Source: Pseudomonas sp. WS 5079 (GTDB lineage Bacteria; Pseudomonadota; Gammaproteobacteria; Pseudomonadales; Pseudomonadaceae). Taken from it: a stretch of 64,000 bases of DNA. Under the pieces are notes generated by a model. That model was not told where the DNA came from. It saw only the letters and a list, made by a program, of their open reading frames with translations, and did not search any database. The stretch is taken from assembly GCF_012985465.1 (NCBI RefSeq), contig NZ_JAAQWN010000008.1:186001-250000 (forward strand), in the 5' to 3' direction. A program made the position numbers and the translations under genes. Shown one piece after another: positions 27,774 through 36,655 of the stretch (within the stretch, counting starts at the first letter, position 1; every line of letters starts with the position of its first letter).

Positions 27774-28577
27774 ATGACGAACACCGAAGCAGTACCACAA
27801 CCTCCCGCCGAAACCACCGCCGACACCGAAGCGGCGGCTGCGGCTGCGCTGCCGTGGGCAGAGGTTGAGGCCGAACACTTCAAGATGCTGCGCCTGGCAC
27901 CCTTGGCCACCGACCGCGCCACCGGCGCCCGACCGTTGCGCTTTGTGCAATTTGGCTATGCCGAGCGCAACAACAAGGACCACAGCCTGCTGCGCATGGT
28001 CATCCAATTACCCGCCCAACGGGTGCGACGCGAACAGAATCACCTGGACGTGTGGGTCGACCACGCCACCCACCGCGTGCATTTTGGCCCGGGCAACAGC
28101 CTGGAAATCGAGCCGGCCAACCGAGGCCTGGGCCGCTTCCTGGTGGCCCAGGGTGCCGCATGGGCGAAAAAGAAGTGGTCGCACTATCGCGTCGACGGCG
28201 TGGACCTGGCGAACAAGGATGCATTGAACGAAGCCACCCGCCTGCGCCGCGACCACTTTTTGCGGATCCAGGGATTTGATGTGGCCTATGCCGATGTCCA
28301 GCATCTGAAGGGGCATGTGCAGCCGGGCAAGGTCAGCGAAGTGCTGGACAGCTGGAACACCGAGAAGGTGCAGTTCGTGGAAATCCTCGAAGCCGCGCAG
28401 ATGCTGCAACAGGCTGAGCAGAACCTGGCGGAGCAGGAAGTGAAGCTGCGCCACGAAGAAGAAAAGGTCATCAAGTTCAAGCGCGAGGACAGCGGCCTGC
28501 GTTTCACCATCACCTGCCTGGTGGCGTTCACCGTGTTCCAGGCGGGGCTGTTGATCTGGATTGCGACGCACCGCTGA
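27774..28577 (+). CDS. Hypothetical protein with coiled coil and C-terminal membrane anchor
   Basis: 267 residues. After an acidic Ala/Glu-rich N-terminus comes a soluble domain of unknown type (about 35-190), then a charged helix predicted to be a coiled coil (ILEAAQMLQQAEQNLAEQEV, KLRHEEEKVIKFKRE), then one membrane segment at the extreme C-terminus (FTITCLVAFTVFQAGLLIWI). That layout suggests a tail-anchored inner-membrane protein facing the cytoplasm. ATG 27774 avoids overlap with the upstream hydrolase gene. Family not recognised. Confidence 0.75.
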   Translation: MTNTEAVPQPPAETTADTEAAAAAALPWAEVEAEHFKMLRLAPLATDRATGARPLRFVQFGYAERNNKDHSLLRMVIQLPAQRVRREQNHLDVWVDHATHRVHFGPGNSLEIEPANRGLGRFLVAQGAAWAKKKWSHYRVDGVDLANKDALNEATRLRRDHFLRIQGFDVAYADVQHLKGHVQPGKVSEVLDSWNTEKVQFVEILEAAQMLQQAEQNLAEQEVKLRHEEEKVIKFKREDSGLRFTITCLVAFTVFQAGLLIWIATHR

Positions 28578-28604
28578 CAACACGCTTTAACTGATCAAAC
28601 CAAA

Positions 28605-28692
28605 TGTAGGAGCTGGCTTGCCTGCGATGCGGACGACTCGGTGTATCAGCCACACCGAGTTGATGCCATCGCTGGCAAGCCAGCTCCTACAT
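28605..28692. repeat. REPIN (TGTAGGAGCTGG subtype)
   Basis: TGTAGGAGCTGGCTTGCCTG and its inverted partner GCTGGCAAGCCAGCTCCTAC flank a spacer containing CGGTGTATCAGCC. It sits between the convergent 3' ends of the coiled-coil protein and prmB. Confidence 0.92.
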
Positions 28693-28700
28693 GGACCGGG

Positions 28701-29609
28701 TTAGACCCTGGAGGCAAACACCGCCTGATGCTCCCGGCACTGCTGCGCCGTCAGCATGAACACGCCATGGCCACCGTTCTGGAACTCCAGCCAGGCAAAA
28801 TCCACTTCCGGGTACAGCGCTTCAACGTGCACCTGGCTGTTGCCCACCTCGACAATCAGCAAACCCTTCTCGCTCAGATGGTCGGCCGCCTCGGCCAACA
28901 TCCGGCGCACCAGGTTCAAGCCGTCGTCACCGCAGGCCAGGCCCAACTCGGGCTCGTGCTGGTATTCGTCGGGCATGTCGGCAAAGTCTTCGGCATCGAC
29001 ATACGGCGGGTTGGACACAATCAGGTCGAAGCGCTGGCCGGGCAAACCGTCGAAGCCGTCACCCTGCACGGTGTACACGCGCTCGTCGACGCCATGGCGC
29101 TCGATGTTCTGGTTGGCCACTTCCAGCGCTTCGAAGGACAAGTCCCCCAGCACCACTTCGGCTTCCTGGAACTCGTAGGCACAGGCGATGCCGATGCAAC
29201 CGGAACCGGTGCACAAGTCGAGGATGCGCGCCGGTGGCTGGGCCAGCCAGGGTTCGAAACGGTTTTCGATCAACTCGCCAATCGGGGAGCGCGGGATCAG
29301 CACACGCTCGTCGACAATAAACGACATGCCGCAGAACCAGGCCTCTTTCAACAGGTAGGCGGTGGGCACACGCTCGTGGATACGCCGATGCAGCAGGCGC
29401 TGTACGTGGGAAATCTCTTCTTCTTCGAGGTTACAGTCCAGATAGCTGTCGGCAATTTCCCAAGGCAGGTGCAGCGCACCCAACACCAATTGCCGGGCTT
29501 CGTCCCAGGCATTGTCGGTACCATGGCCAAAAAACAGGTCTTCCCCATGGAAACGGCTGACAGCCCAACGGATATGGTCGCGCAAGGTGCGCAGGCGGGA
29601 AGTGATCAC
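28701..29609 (-). CDS. prmB: Ribosomal protein L3 N5-glutamine methyltransferase
   Basis: Methylates a glutamine of ribosomal protein L3. 302 residues with the PrmB/PrmC layout: a helical N-terminal substrate-binding domain, PTAYLLKEAWFCGMSFIVDE, the SAM motif LDLCTGSGCIGIACAY (about 137-152), and NPPY (about 203-206), which binds the target glutamine. Start is GTG 29609 with GGAG nine bases upstream. It stands alone on the minus strand, next to a divergent hydrolase. Confidence 0.95.
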   Translation of the reverse strand: MITSRLRTLRDHIRWAVSRFHGEDLFFGHGTDNAWDEARQLVLGALHLPWEIADSYLDCNLEEEEISHVQRLLHRRIHERVPTAYLLKEAWFCGMSFIVDERVLIPRSPIGELIENRFEPWLAQPPARILDLCTGSGCIGIACAYEFQEAEVVLGDLSFEALEVANQNIERHGVDERVYTVQGDGFDGLPGQRFDLIVSNPPYVDAEDFADMPDEYQHEPELGLACGDDGLNLVRRMLAEAADHLSEKGLLIVEVGNSQVHVEALYPEVDFAWLEFQNGGHGVFMLTAQQCREHQAVFASRV

Positions 29610-29848
29610 GGGGGCAAGCTCCAGGAAAAAACGACTGGCAATTCTAACAGCCTTAAGCTGTACGGACGATGTATGAAAAACCTTTGCGACACGTCGGATT
29701 TAACCTGATTCAAGGTTTTTCTGTTACACCGCAGTCCCTCTTGACATGGCTGTAGGCCAACAACGGCGCACCTTACGTTAGTAGCGATTCACAGAACCGC
29801 TCAGCCAGAGGACAATGTCGCAAAAGCCCCACTCACAGGAGCCCCAGA

Positions 29849-30439
29849 ATGTCCGTTCCAAAGACGATGTTTCAACTCAGCGGTCGCGGTTACGCACCGG
29901 CCAATTTGAGCCACGCGACCCTTGTGATCATCGATGCCCAGAAAGAATATTTGAGCGGCCCGCTCGCCCTGTCAGGCATGGACGCCGCCGTAGAAAATAT
30001 CAAGCAACTGAGCGCTGCCGCACGCAGGGCCGGGCGGCCCATCGTGCATGTCCGCCACTTGGGCACCGTTGGTGGCCTGTTCGACCCCCAGGGCGAGCGC
30101 GGCGAGTTCATCCCCGGCCTGGAGCCGCAAGCTGACGAAACCATCATCGGCAAGCTGCTGCCCAGCGCTTTCCACGGCACGCTCCTGGAAAAAACCCTGC
30201 AGGACCTGGGCTCCCTGGACCTGATCGTCTGCGGCTTCATGAGCCACTCCAGCGTCAGCACCACCGTGCGCGCGGCGAAGAACCTGGGCTTTCGCTGCAC
30301 CCTGGTCGAAGACGCCTGCGCCACCCGTGACCTGCCTTACAAAGGCGGCATCCTCAGCGCCGAACATGTCCAGCAGACCGAAATGGCCATCATGGCCGAC
30401 AACTTCGCCACCCTCGCCCTGACCCAAGATCTGATCTGA
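29849..30439 (+). CDS. Isochorismatase-like hydrolase with Ser in place of the catalytic Cys
   Basis: 196-residue cytosolic protein of the isochorismatase/cysteine-hydrolase fold. Asp29 (IIDAQKEY) and Lys102 (GKLLPSAF) of the catalytic triad are present. The nucleophile segment, usually G-x-x-T-x-x-C-V, reads GFMSHSSVSTTVRAA, so the Cys position is Ser135. That argues against normal cysteine-hydrolase chemistry and is closer to isochorismatase-type members that lack Cys. A TTGACA at 29741 may be its -35 element. Substrate is unknown. Confidence 0.82.
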   Translation: MSVPKTMFQLSGRGYAPANLSHATLVIIDAQKEYLSGPLALSGMDAAVENIKQLSAAARRAGRPIVHVRHLGTVGGLFDPQGERGEFIPGLEPQADETIIGKLLPSAFHGTLLEKTLQDLGSLDLIVCGFMSHSSVSTTVRAAKNLGFRCTLVEDACATRDLPYKGGILSAEHVQQTEMAIMADNFATLALTQDLI

Positions 30440-30581
30440 TCGCCCTGTCGATGAGCGGCGCGGCCACCGCAACGGCCCCGCTCATCCGCTAAAGCCTGTC
30501 ATTTACCGCAATTGCCTCCCAGCCCGGAACAAGTTGTTTATCTTCCGGTCGAAGGGCCGATACCCTGGAGGAAAGGTCGGA

Positions 30582-30902
30582 ATGAAGATATCCGATGGTT
30601 TTGACGCTCGTCGCTTGCGCCCCAAGGGCCCGAGCAACTGGCGTCTGCGCCTGGGCGTGGCATTTGCCGCGTTGCTCGCGTTGTTTGGCTTACTGCTTGC
30701 GTTGGCCGGTGGTGCCGGCCTGTTGGGCCACTCGCCCGCGCTGGGCGAACTGAATGCCAGCCCGGGCGGTGCCGCCGTGCTGCTGGGCAGCGGGCTGTTG
30801 ATCCTGTGGCTGGGTGTCTGGTTGTGGCGCCGTTGCCGACGCCGTATGCGCCAGCCCCTGGCACTGAACATTGCTTCGCACCTGATGAAAAAGCACGATT
30901 GA
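30582..30902 (+). CDS. Small two-helix inner-membrane protein, function unknown
   Basis: 106 residues: basic N-terminus (RRLRPKGPSNWRLRLG), membrane segments at about 28-50 and 62-84, and an Arg-rich cytoplasmic segment (WRRCRRRMRQP) in the C-terminal part. ATG 30582 is chosen for the strong GGAGGAAAGG just upstream. It precedes the Smr gene by 76 bases on the same strand. Not recognised. Confidence 0.72.
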   Translation: MKISDGFDARRLRPKGPSNWRLRLGVAFAALLALFGLLLALAGGAGLLGHSPALGELNASPGGAAVLLGSGLLILWLGVWLWRRCRRRMRQPLALNIASHLMKKHD

Positions 30903-30978
30903 GGGAACACTGATAGCGTTTTGTCCCGCATCAACCGCCTCGATTTGGGTAAACTGCCCGCCCTGCGCGGAGGCTGAC

Positions 30979-31536
30979 ATGCAAGACGACGATTTTTCCC
31001 TGTTCAAGAACGAGCTGCGCGGCGTCAAGCCGATCAAGCACGACCGCGCCGACACCGGCAAACCCAAGGCCGACCGCGCGCAGATCGCCAAGCTGCGCCA
31101 GGCGGCCACGGTGCGCACTGACGCCACCACGGTGGACGGTCTGTCGGACCAGTTCGTGATTGACGTAGGCCCCGAAGACGATTTGATGTGGTCCCGCGAT
31201 GGGGTCCAGGAAAGCCAGGTGCGCAAGCTCAAGGCCGGGCAGATCCCCTTCGAGGGCAGCCTCGACCTGCACGGCATGACCGTGGAAAAGGCCCGGGAAA
31301 CCCTGTGGGCCTTCCTCGCCGAAGCCACCAAATTCGAAATCCGCTGCGTGCGCGTGACCCACGGCAAAGCCGTGCGCCTGGACGGCAAGCGCCCGATGAT
31401 CAAGAGCCACGTCAATACCTGGTTGCGCCAGCATCCCCAGGTGCTCGGCTTCACCTCCTGCCAACCACGCCACGGCGGTGCCGGGGCGGTGTATGTGATG
31501 CTCAAGCGCACGATGCTCGAAGGGCGTGACGAGTAA
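30979..31536 (+). CDS. Smr domain protein
   Basis: 185 residues. The C-terminal ~85 form a stand-alone Smr domain with its three signature blocks: LDLHGMTVEKA, RVTHGKA and GGAGAVYVML. Smr proteins are nucleases that nick DNA or cleave RNA, for instance at stalled ribosomes. The N-terminal half is charged and shows no known domain; this is the YdaL/SmrA-type single-domain form. ATG 30979 has CGGAGG upstream. Followed by folE 67 bases later. Confidence 0.9.
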   Translation: MQDDDFSLFKNELRGVKPIKHDRADTGKPKADRAQIAKLRQAATVRTDATTVDGLSDQFVIDVGPEDDLMWSRDGVQESQVRKLKAGQIPFEGSLDLHGMTVEKARETLWAFLAEATKFEIRCVRVTHGKAVRLDGKRPMIKSHVNTWLRQHPQVLGFTSCQPRHGGAGAVYVMLKRTMLEGRDE

Positions 31537-31603
31537 CCCAAGCTTGCAGCGATCTGCCGGCCACCGTACCCTTGCACTTTGCGAAAATCCCACAGGTAGT
31601 TTC

Positions 31604-32149
31604 ATGTCCCTGGAACAGAATTACACAGCGATCCTCGGCCAAATCGGCGAGGACGTTTCCCGCGAGGGCCTGCTCGACACGCCAAAACGTGCCGCCAAGG
31701 CCATGCAGTACCTTTGCCGCGGCTATGAGCAGACACTGGAAGAGGTCACCAACGGTGCCCTGTTCAGCTCCGACAACAGTGAAATGGTGCTGGTCAAGGA
31801 CATCGAGTTGTACTCGCTGTGCGAACACCACCTGCTGCCGTTCATCGGCAAGGCCCATGTCGCCTATATCCCCAGCGGCAAGGTCCTGGGCCTGTCGAAG
31901 GTCGCGCGGATCGTCGATATGTATGCCCGTCGCCTGCAGATCCAGGAAAACCTCAGCCGCCAGATCGCCGAAGCGGTCCAGCAGGTGACCGGTGCCCTGG
32001 GCGTTGCGGTGGTGATCGAGGCCAAGCACATGTGCATGATGATGCGCGGTGTGGAGAAACAGAATTCGTCGATGATCACCTCGGTGATGCTGGGCGAGTT
32101 CCGCGAAAACGCGGCGACCCGCAGCGAGTTCCTCAGCCTGATCAAGTAA
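31604..32149 (+). CDS. folE: GTP cyclohydrolase I
   Basis: Converts GTP to 7,8-dihydroneopterin triphosphate, the first step of folate/pterin synthesis. 181 residues with LDTPKRAAKAM, the zinc-site CEHHLLPF (Cys and His ligands), IPSGKVLGLSK and the second Cys/His region KHMCMMMRGVE. These are all features of the zinc-dependent type IA enzyme. ATG 31604 is chosen; longer openings lack a ribosome-binding site. A terminator follows directly. Confidence 0.95.
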   Translation: MSLEQNYTAILGQIGEDVSREGLLDTPKRAAKAMQYLCRGYEQTLEEVTNGALFSSDNSEMVLVKDIELYSLCEHHLLPFIGKAHVAYIPSGKVLGLSKVARIVDMYARRLQIQENLSRQIAEAVQQVTGALGVAVVIEAKHMCMMMRGVEKQNSSMITSVMLGEFRENAATRSEFLSLIK

Positions 32150-32162
32150 CAGGCTGCGTCAG

Positions 32163-32194
32163 AAAAAACCGGCATTCATCGCCGGTTTTTTTTC
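32163..32194 (+). terminator. Rho-independent terminator after folE
   Basis: AAAAAACCGGC-ATTCATC-GCCGGTTTTTTTT: perfect stem extended by A/T pairing and an eight-T tail. Confidence 0.92.
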
Positions 32195-32251
32195 GCCTAT
32201 AGAAATCAGGTAAGCTGCGGCCCCTTCTGTCATGGGCAAGAGGTTTCAGCC

Positions 32252-32623
32252 ATGTTCGTCAAAGCACTTCGAGTGGGCCTCGGCCACGTCATCATCGCGG
32301 GCGACTTCCTTACCCGCCCGCGGAAAAAACAGCGCCCCGCCGAGCAACAGGCGCAGGTCAATGAAGCGGCCAAGGGCCTGACCCTGTATCAATTCCATGC
32401 CTGCCCGTTCTGCGTGAAGACCCGCCGCACCCTGCACCGCCTCAATGTGCCGGTGGCGCTCAAGGATGCGAAGAACAACGAGCAAGACCGCCAGACGCTG
32501 CTTACCCAAGGCGGCAAGATCAAGGTGCCGTGCCTGCGTATCGAAGAAAACGGCCAGACCACCTGGATGTATGACTCCAAGGTGATCATCGATTACCTGG
32601 ACAAGCGCTTCGCCGCGATCTGA
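32252..32623 (+). CDS. Glutaredoxin/GST N-terminal-domain protein
   Basis: 123 residues. A short N-terminal hydrophobic/basic leader (about 1-30) is followed by a thioredoxin-fold domain with the active site CPFC (HACPFCVKTRRTLHRL) and the cis-Pro region IKVPCLRIEE, ending in DSKVIIDYLDKRF. There is no C-terminal GST helical domain, so it acts as a glutaredoxin-like thiol-redox protein. The next gene, on the opposite strand, is a full GST. Confidence 0.85.
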   Translation: MFVKALRVGLGHVIIAGDFLTRPRKKQRPAEQQAQVNEAAKGLTLYQFHACPFCVKTRRTLHRLNVPVALKDAKNNEQDRQTLLTQGGKIKVPCLRIEENGQTTWMYDSKVIIDYLDKRFAAI

Positions 32624-32640
32624 CAGCAAACACAGTCCAA

Positions 32641-32732
32641 ATGTGGGAACGGGCTTGCTCGCGAAAGCGGTGTATCAGCCAGTTATTCATCAACTGAGCC
32701 TGCGCTATCGCGGGCAAGCCCGCTCCTACATT
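32641..32732. repeat. REPIN
   Basis: ATGTGGGAACGGGCTTGCTC and inverted CGCGGGCAAGCCCGCTCCTA flank an inner spacer with GCGGTGTATCAGCC. Lies between convergent genes. Confidence 0.9.
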
Positions 32733-32745
32733 TAGATCGCGCCTA

Positions 32746-33348
32746 TCAGTCGAGCATCGGCACATGCCGCGGATGGCTGGCCACGCGGGCAAGCCAGGCT
32801 TGTACGGCCGGATAAGGGCTCAGGTCAAAACCACCCTCATGGGCCACGTGGGTGTAGGCATATAGCGCAATATCGGCGATCGAATACTGGTCGCCCACCA
32901 GGTATGGCGTGGCCTGCAGCTGTTTTTCCATGACCCGCAGGGCCTTGTAGCCGCCTTTGTGGGTGGTCTTGTATTCCTCCAGCCGATCTTCCGGCAGCCC
33001 CAGGTAAAACTGGATAAACCGTGCCACCGCGATGTACGGCTCGTGGCTGTACTGCTCGAAAAACTGCCACTGCAACACTTGGGTACGCAGGCGCGGTTCG
33101 CTGGGCAGGAATTCGCTGCCGTCGGCGAGGAAGTTGAGGATCGCGTTGGATTCCCATAGGCAGGTGCCGTCTTCGAGCTCCAGGACCGGGATCTTGCCGT
33201 TGGGGTTCTTCGCCAGGAACTCGGCGGTCTGTGTGTCGCCGTTCAAGATATCGACATTCACCCACTCATACGCGATGCCGAGCAGGTTGAGCATCAACTT
33301 GACCTTGTAGCAGTTGCCCGAGCGGTAATCGCCATAAACCTTGTACAT
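32746..33348 (-). CDS. Glutathione S-transferase family protein
   Basis: 200 residues with an N-terminal thioredoxin fold (MYKVYGDYRSGNCYKVKLML), the cis-Pro segment GKIPVLE, the glutathione-binding WESNAIL, and an all-helical C-terminal domain with YSIADIALYAYTHVA, where D is the N-capping residue of the family. It conjugates or reduces via glutathione; the substrate is unknown. The minus-strand aminotransferase gene lies just upstream. Confidence 0.9.
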   Translation of the reverse strand: MYKVYGDYRSGNCYKVKLMLNLLGIAYEWVNVDILNGDTQTAEFLAKNPNGKIPVLELEDGTCLWESNAILNFLADGSEFLPSEPRLRTQVLQWQFFEQYSHEPYIAVARFIQFYLGLPEDRLEEYKTTHKGGYKALRVMEKQLQATPYLVGDQYSIADIALYAYTHVAHEGGFDLSPYPAVQAWLARVASHPRHVPMLD

Positions 33349-33358
33349 GAAGCTCCCC

Positions 33359-34525
33359 TTATGCCGCTTGCGCGCGCTGTGCTTGACGGATCACCGCCGC
33401 GAGACGCTTGAGACCTTCGTCCAGGCGCGCCGGGTCGATGTGGCTGAAATTGAGCCGCAGGTGCCCGTGGTGCTGGTCCGGCTCGGCAAAGAACGGTTCA
33501 CCGGGCATGAACGCCACGTCCTGGTCCAGCGCTTGTGCCAACAAGGTGCGGGTATCCAGGGGCTGTTTCAAGGTCAGCCAGAAGAATAATCCACCCTGGG
33601 GCACTTGCCAGTCGGCCAAGTCCTGGAAATGCCGGGTCAGCGCCAGTTGGAACCCATCGCGGCGCTCACGATAAAAACTGCGCAGTTGCCCCATGTGCTG
33701 CTGGTAGCGCTCGGTGCCGATCCACTGCATGGCCTGCCACTGGCCAACGCGGTTGGTGTGCAGGTCCGCCGACTGCTTGAGCTTGAGCAGAGGGGGGAAC
33801 AGGTCGGGGCTGGCGATCAGATAGCCGACCCGCAATCCCGGGAGCAGGGTTTTGGACACGGTGCCGGTGTAGATCCAGCTGGCCTTGCGCAACTGGCTGA
33901 CAATCGGCCGCGCACTGCCACCGTCGAAGGTCAGCTCGCGATAGGGCTCGTCTTCGATCAGGGTCACGCCGAACTCATCGAGCAGCGCCGCCACCGCATC
34001 GCGCTTGGCTTGGCTATAGCGCACGGCCGAGGGGTTCTGGAAGGTCGGGATCAGGTAGATGAACGCCGGGCGATGACGTTCCAGGCTGCTGCGCAGCGCC
34101 GCCAGGTTCGGGCCGTCGGCTTCCAGTTCCACGCTCAGGCAATGGGCACCGAACAGTTGGAAGATCTGCAAGGCGGCCAGGTAGGTCGGGCCTTCCAGAA
34201 GGATCTGCGTGCCTCGGTCGATATACAGCTTGGCCGCCAGGTCCAGGGTTTGCTGCGAACCGCTGACCACCAGGACCTGGCTGGCATCACAGGCCACCCC
34301 CAGCGCCCGCGCCTCGGCCGCCAGCAATTCGCGCAATTGCGGCTCGCCTTCGCTCATGCCGTACTGGCCCATGGCAGGCGGCATGCCTTGCCAATCCAGC
34401 GCCGGCAGCATGGCTTCGGCTGGCAGGCCACCGGCAAATGACATCACCTGCGGGCGTTGGGCCGCCGCGAGGATCTCACGGATCAAGGAGCTTTTAAGGC
34501 GCGAAACACGTTCAGAGAAAGCCAT
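33359..34525 (-). CDS. PLP-dependent aminotransferase (class I, MocR/LysN-like fold type I)
   Basis: 388 residues, cytosolic. PLP-site elements: SGSQQTLDLAAK (phosphate binding), PTFQNPSA (Asn-Pro), LIEDEPYRELTF (Asp/Tyr) and SKTLLPGLRVGYL with the Schiff-base Lys. The pattern is that of the 2-aminoadipate/multi-substrate aminotransferase group. ATG 34525 is the start; longer openings run into the divergent MarR gene. The 81-base shared intergenic region with marR suggests that the regulator controls it. Confidence 0.88.
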   Translation of the reverse strand: MAFSERVSRLKSSLIREILAAAQRPQVMSFAGGLPAEAMLPALDWQGMPPAMGQYGMSEGEPQLRELLAAEARALGVACDASQVLVVSGSQQTLDLAAKLYIDRGTQILLEGPTYLAALQIFQLFGAHCLSVELEADGPNLAALRSSLERHRPAFIYLIPTFQNPSAVRYSQAKRDAVAALLDEFGVTLIEDEPYRELTFDGGSARPIVSQLRKASWIYTGTVSKTLLPGLRVGYLIASPDLFPPLLKLKQSADLHTNRVGQWQAMQWIGTERYQQHMGQLRSFYRERRDGFQLALTRHFQDLADWQVPQGGLFFWLTLKQPLDTRTLLAQALDQDVAFMPGEPFFAEPDQHHGHLRLNFSHIDPARLDEGLKRLAAVIRQAQRAQAA

Positions 34526-34606
34526 AAGGTCACCGGTAGCAAAGGCTGGGGAAAATACGTCAAACTGGTTGACCGAAATTACGACGCCCCAGGTAGATAC
34601 GTCAAT

Positions 34607-35038
34607 ATGCTTGACCTTAAAAACCAGACCTCGCAGCAAGCCGCCATGGAAGCGTTCTTCTTCGGCTACCAGGCCTTTACCGCCAAGGCCGACGAAATGC
34701 TCGAACGCCGGGGCTTGAGCCGGGTGCATCAGCGCATCGTGTTTTTTATCGCCCGCTACCCCGCCTTGAGCGTCAAGCAACTGTTGGAGTTGCTGGGGGT
34801 AAGCAAGCAAGCGCTGAATATGCCGCTGCGCCAATTGCAGGAAATGCACCTGGTCGACAGCACGGCCTCGACCACCGACAAACGTAAGCGCCTGCTGCAC
34901 TTGACCGAAGAGGGCCAGCGCTTCGAACACGCCCTGCGTCGTGAGCAAGTCAAGCTGCTGCAGCGCGCCTTTGCCGAGGCCGGCGAGGACGCCGTGAATG
35001 GCTGGCTGGCGGTGAACAAGGCCCTGACCCTGCCCTGA
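34607..35038 (+). CDS. MarR family transcriptional regulator
   Basis: 143 residues with the winged-helix core of MarR proteins: LSRVHQRIVFFIARYPALSV, KQLLELLGVSKQALNMPLRQ and the wing TDKRKRLLHLTEEG. Start ATG 34607. Divergent from the aminotransferase gene, the usual arrangement for a MarR repressor and its target. The effector is unknown. Confidence 0.87.
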   Translation: MLDLKNQTSQQAAMEAFFFGYQAFTAKADEMLERRGLSRVHQRIVFFIARYPALSVKQLLELLGVSKQALNMPLRQLQEMHLVDSTASTTDKRKRLLHLTEEGQRFEHALRREQVKLLQRAFAEAGEDAVNGWLAVNKALTLP

Positions 35039-35091
35039 AATTGGCCTTTCATCTTTTTTGCACACATAATCGCAAACATTATTTGCTTTCT

Positions 35092-35101
35092 TTGTATACA
35101 A
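35092..35101. promoter_or_regulatory. Palindromic operator TTGTATACAA upstream of the purine permease
   Basis: Perfect 10-base palindrome in an AT-rich stretch 130 bases before the GTG start of the AzgA-type permease. The same sequence occurs upstream of puuE and a near match (TTGTACACAA) upstream of hiuH. The TTGT-N2-ACAA form fits FCD-type GntR operators (inference). Confidence 0.6.
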
Positions 35102-35230
35102 AAGCATAATTCGCTTCGTGCGAGTTCCTGACCTACTGGTCAACAAAGCCCGCTGGTACCTCAAAGCGCCGCTGCCCACTCATGTGTCCGGCGCTGGAAA
35201 TAACAATAAAACTCTTGAGGAGTACTTGCT

Positions 35231-36592
35231 GTGGAAAGCCATAAATCCGACGCCCCGACCCTGGACCTCAGTCCGCCCGACCTTTCAACCACCAAACAGG
35301 GCTGGCTGGAGCGCCTGTTCAAACTCAGCTTGCATGGCACCACAGTGAAGACCGAATTGATCGCCGGCCTCACCACATTCATCACCATGGCCTACATCAT
35401 CTTCGTCAACCCCAACATCATGGCCGACGCCGGCATCGACCACGGCGCCGCCTTTGTCGCGACCTGTATCGCCGCAGCCCTCGGCTGCCTGTTGATGGGC
35501 CTGTATGCCAACTGGCCTGTAGGCCTGGCGCCGGGCATGGGTTTGAATGCGTTCTTTACCTACACCGTGGTCGGCACCATGGGCTACACCTGGGAGACCG
35601 CGCTGGGTGCGGTATTTATCTCCGGCGTGCTGTTCATGATCCTGACGCTGTCGCGCATCCGCGAATGGCTGCTCAATAGCATTCCGGTGAGCCTGCGCCA
35701 CGCCATGGGCGCGGGGGTAGGCCTGTTCCTGGGGGTGATCGGCCTGAAAACCGCCGGCATCATCGTTGCCAGCCCCGCAACCCTGATCAAGCTCGGCTCC
35801 CTGCATGAACCGGCCCCGCTGTTGGCGGCCGTGTGCTTCCTGCTGATCGCGATCCTCAGCTATCACCGGGTGTTCGGCGCCATCCTGATCAGCATCATCA
35901 CCGTCACCCTGGCCGGCTGGGGCCTGGGCCTGGTGCATTACCAGGGCATCGTTGCCGCCCCGCCGAGCCTGGCGCCGACCTGGATGGCGATGGACGTGAT
36001 GGGCGTGTTCAACGTCAGCATGATCAGCGTGGTGTTCGCCTTCCTGTTTGTGCACATGTTCGACACCGCCGGCACCCTGATGGGCGTCGCCCAGCGCGCA
36101 GGCCTGGTGAATGCCGACGGCAAGATCGAAAACCTCTCCCGGGCCTTGAAAGCCGACAGCGCCTCCAGTGTGTTTGGCGCAGTGGTCGGTGTGCCCCCCG
36201 TCACCAGTTATGTGGAAAGCGCCGCCGGCGTGGCGGCCGGCGGGCGCACCGGGTTGACGGCCGTGACCGTGGGCGTGCTGTTTGTGGCGGCGATGTTTTT
36301 CGCCCCGCTGGCGGGCATGATTCCTGCGTATGCCACGGCCGGTGCGTTGATTTATGTGGCGATGCTGATGATGAGCGGCATGGCCCATATCGAGTGGGAC
36401 GACGCCACCGACAGCATTCCGGCGATTGTCACGGCAATCATGATGCCTCTGACCTTCTCGGTTGCCGACGGCATCGCCCTGGGCTTTATCACCTACGTGG
36501 CGCTCAAGGCCGGCACGGGCAAGTATCAGCAGATTTCTATCAGCCTGTGGGTGCTGTGCGCGATTTTTATCGCCAAGTTTGTGTTCCTGTAA
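35231..36592 (+). CDS. NCS2/AzgA family purine permease
   Basis: 453 residues, about 13-14 membrane segments. It has the AzgA-type sequence LSLHGTTVKTELIAGLTTFI at the N-terminus, GLAPGMGLNAFFTYT, and FDTAGTLMGVA with VVGVPPVTSYVESAAGVAAG, the substrate-site segments of the adenine/guanine/hypoxanthine proton symporters. Start is GTG 35231, supported by GAGGAG ten bases upstream. First gene of the purine island. Which purine it carries cannot be told from the sequence. Confidence 0.9.
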   Translation: MESHKSDAPTLDLSPPDLSTTKQGWLERLFKLSLHGTTVKTELIAGLTTFITMAYIIFVNPNIMADAGIDHGAAFVATCIAAALGCLLMGLYANWPVGLAPGMGLNAFFTYTVVGTMGYTWETALGAVFISGVLFMILTLSRIREWLLNSIPVSLRHAMGAGVGLFLGVIGLKTAGIIVASPATLIKLGSLHEPAPLLAAVCFLLIAILSYHRVFGAILISIITVTLAGWGLGLVHYQGIVAAPPSLAPTWMAMDVMGVFNVSMISVVFAFLFVHMFDTAGTLMGVAQRAGLVNADGKIENLSRALKADSASSVFGAVVGVPPVTSYVESAAGVAAGGRTGLTAVTVGVLFVAAMFFAPLAGMIPAYATAGALIYVAMLMMSGMAHIEWDDATDSIPAIVTAIMMPLTFSVADGIALGFITYVALKAGTGKYQQISISLWVLCAIFIAKFVFL

Positions 36593-36611
36593 CGCGCAAG
36601 CTGGCGAAAAC

Positions 36612-36638
36612 CGCCTCACCTGCGGGTGGGGCTTTTGC
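36612..36638 (+). terminator. Probable terminator between the purine permease and LysE genes
   Basis: GCCTCACC-TGCG-GGTGGGGC followed by TTTT; one G-U pair in an 8-bp stem. It would separate or attenuate the two units. Confidence 0.6.
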
Positions 36639-36655
36639 ATGTATGGAGGAATGTA

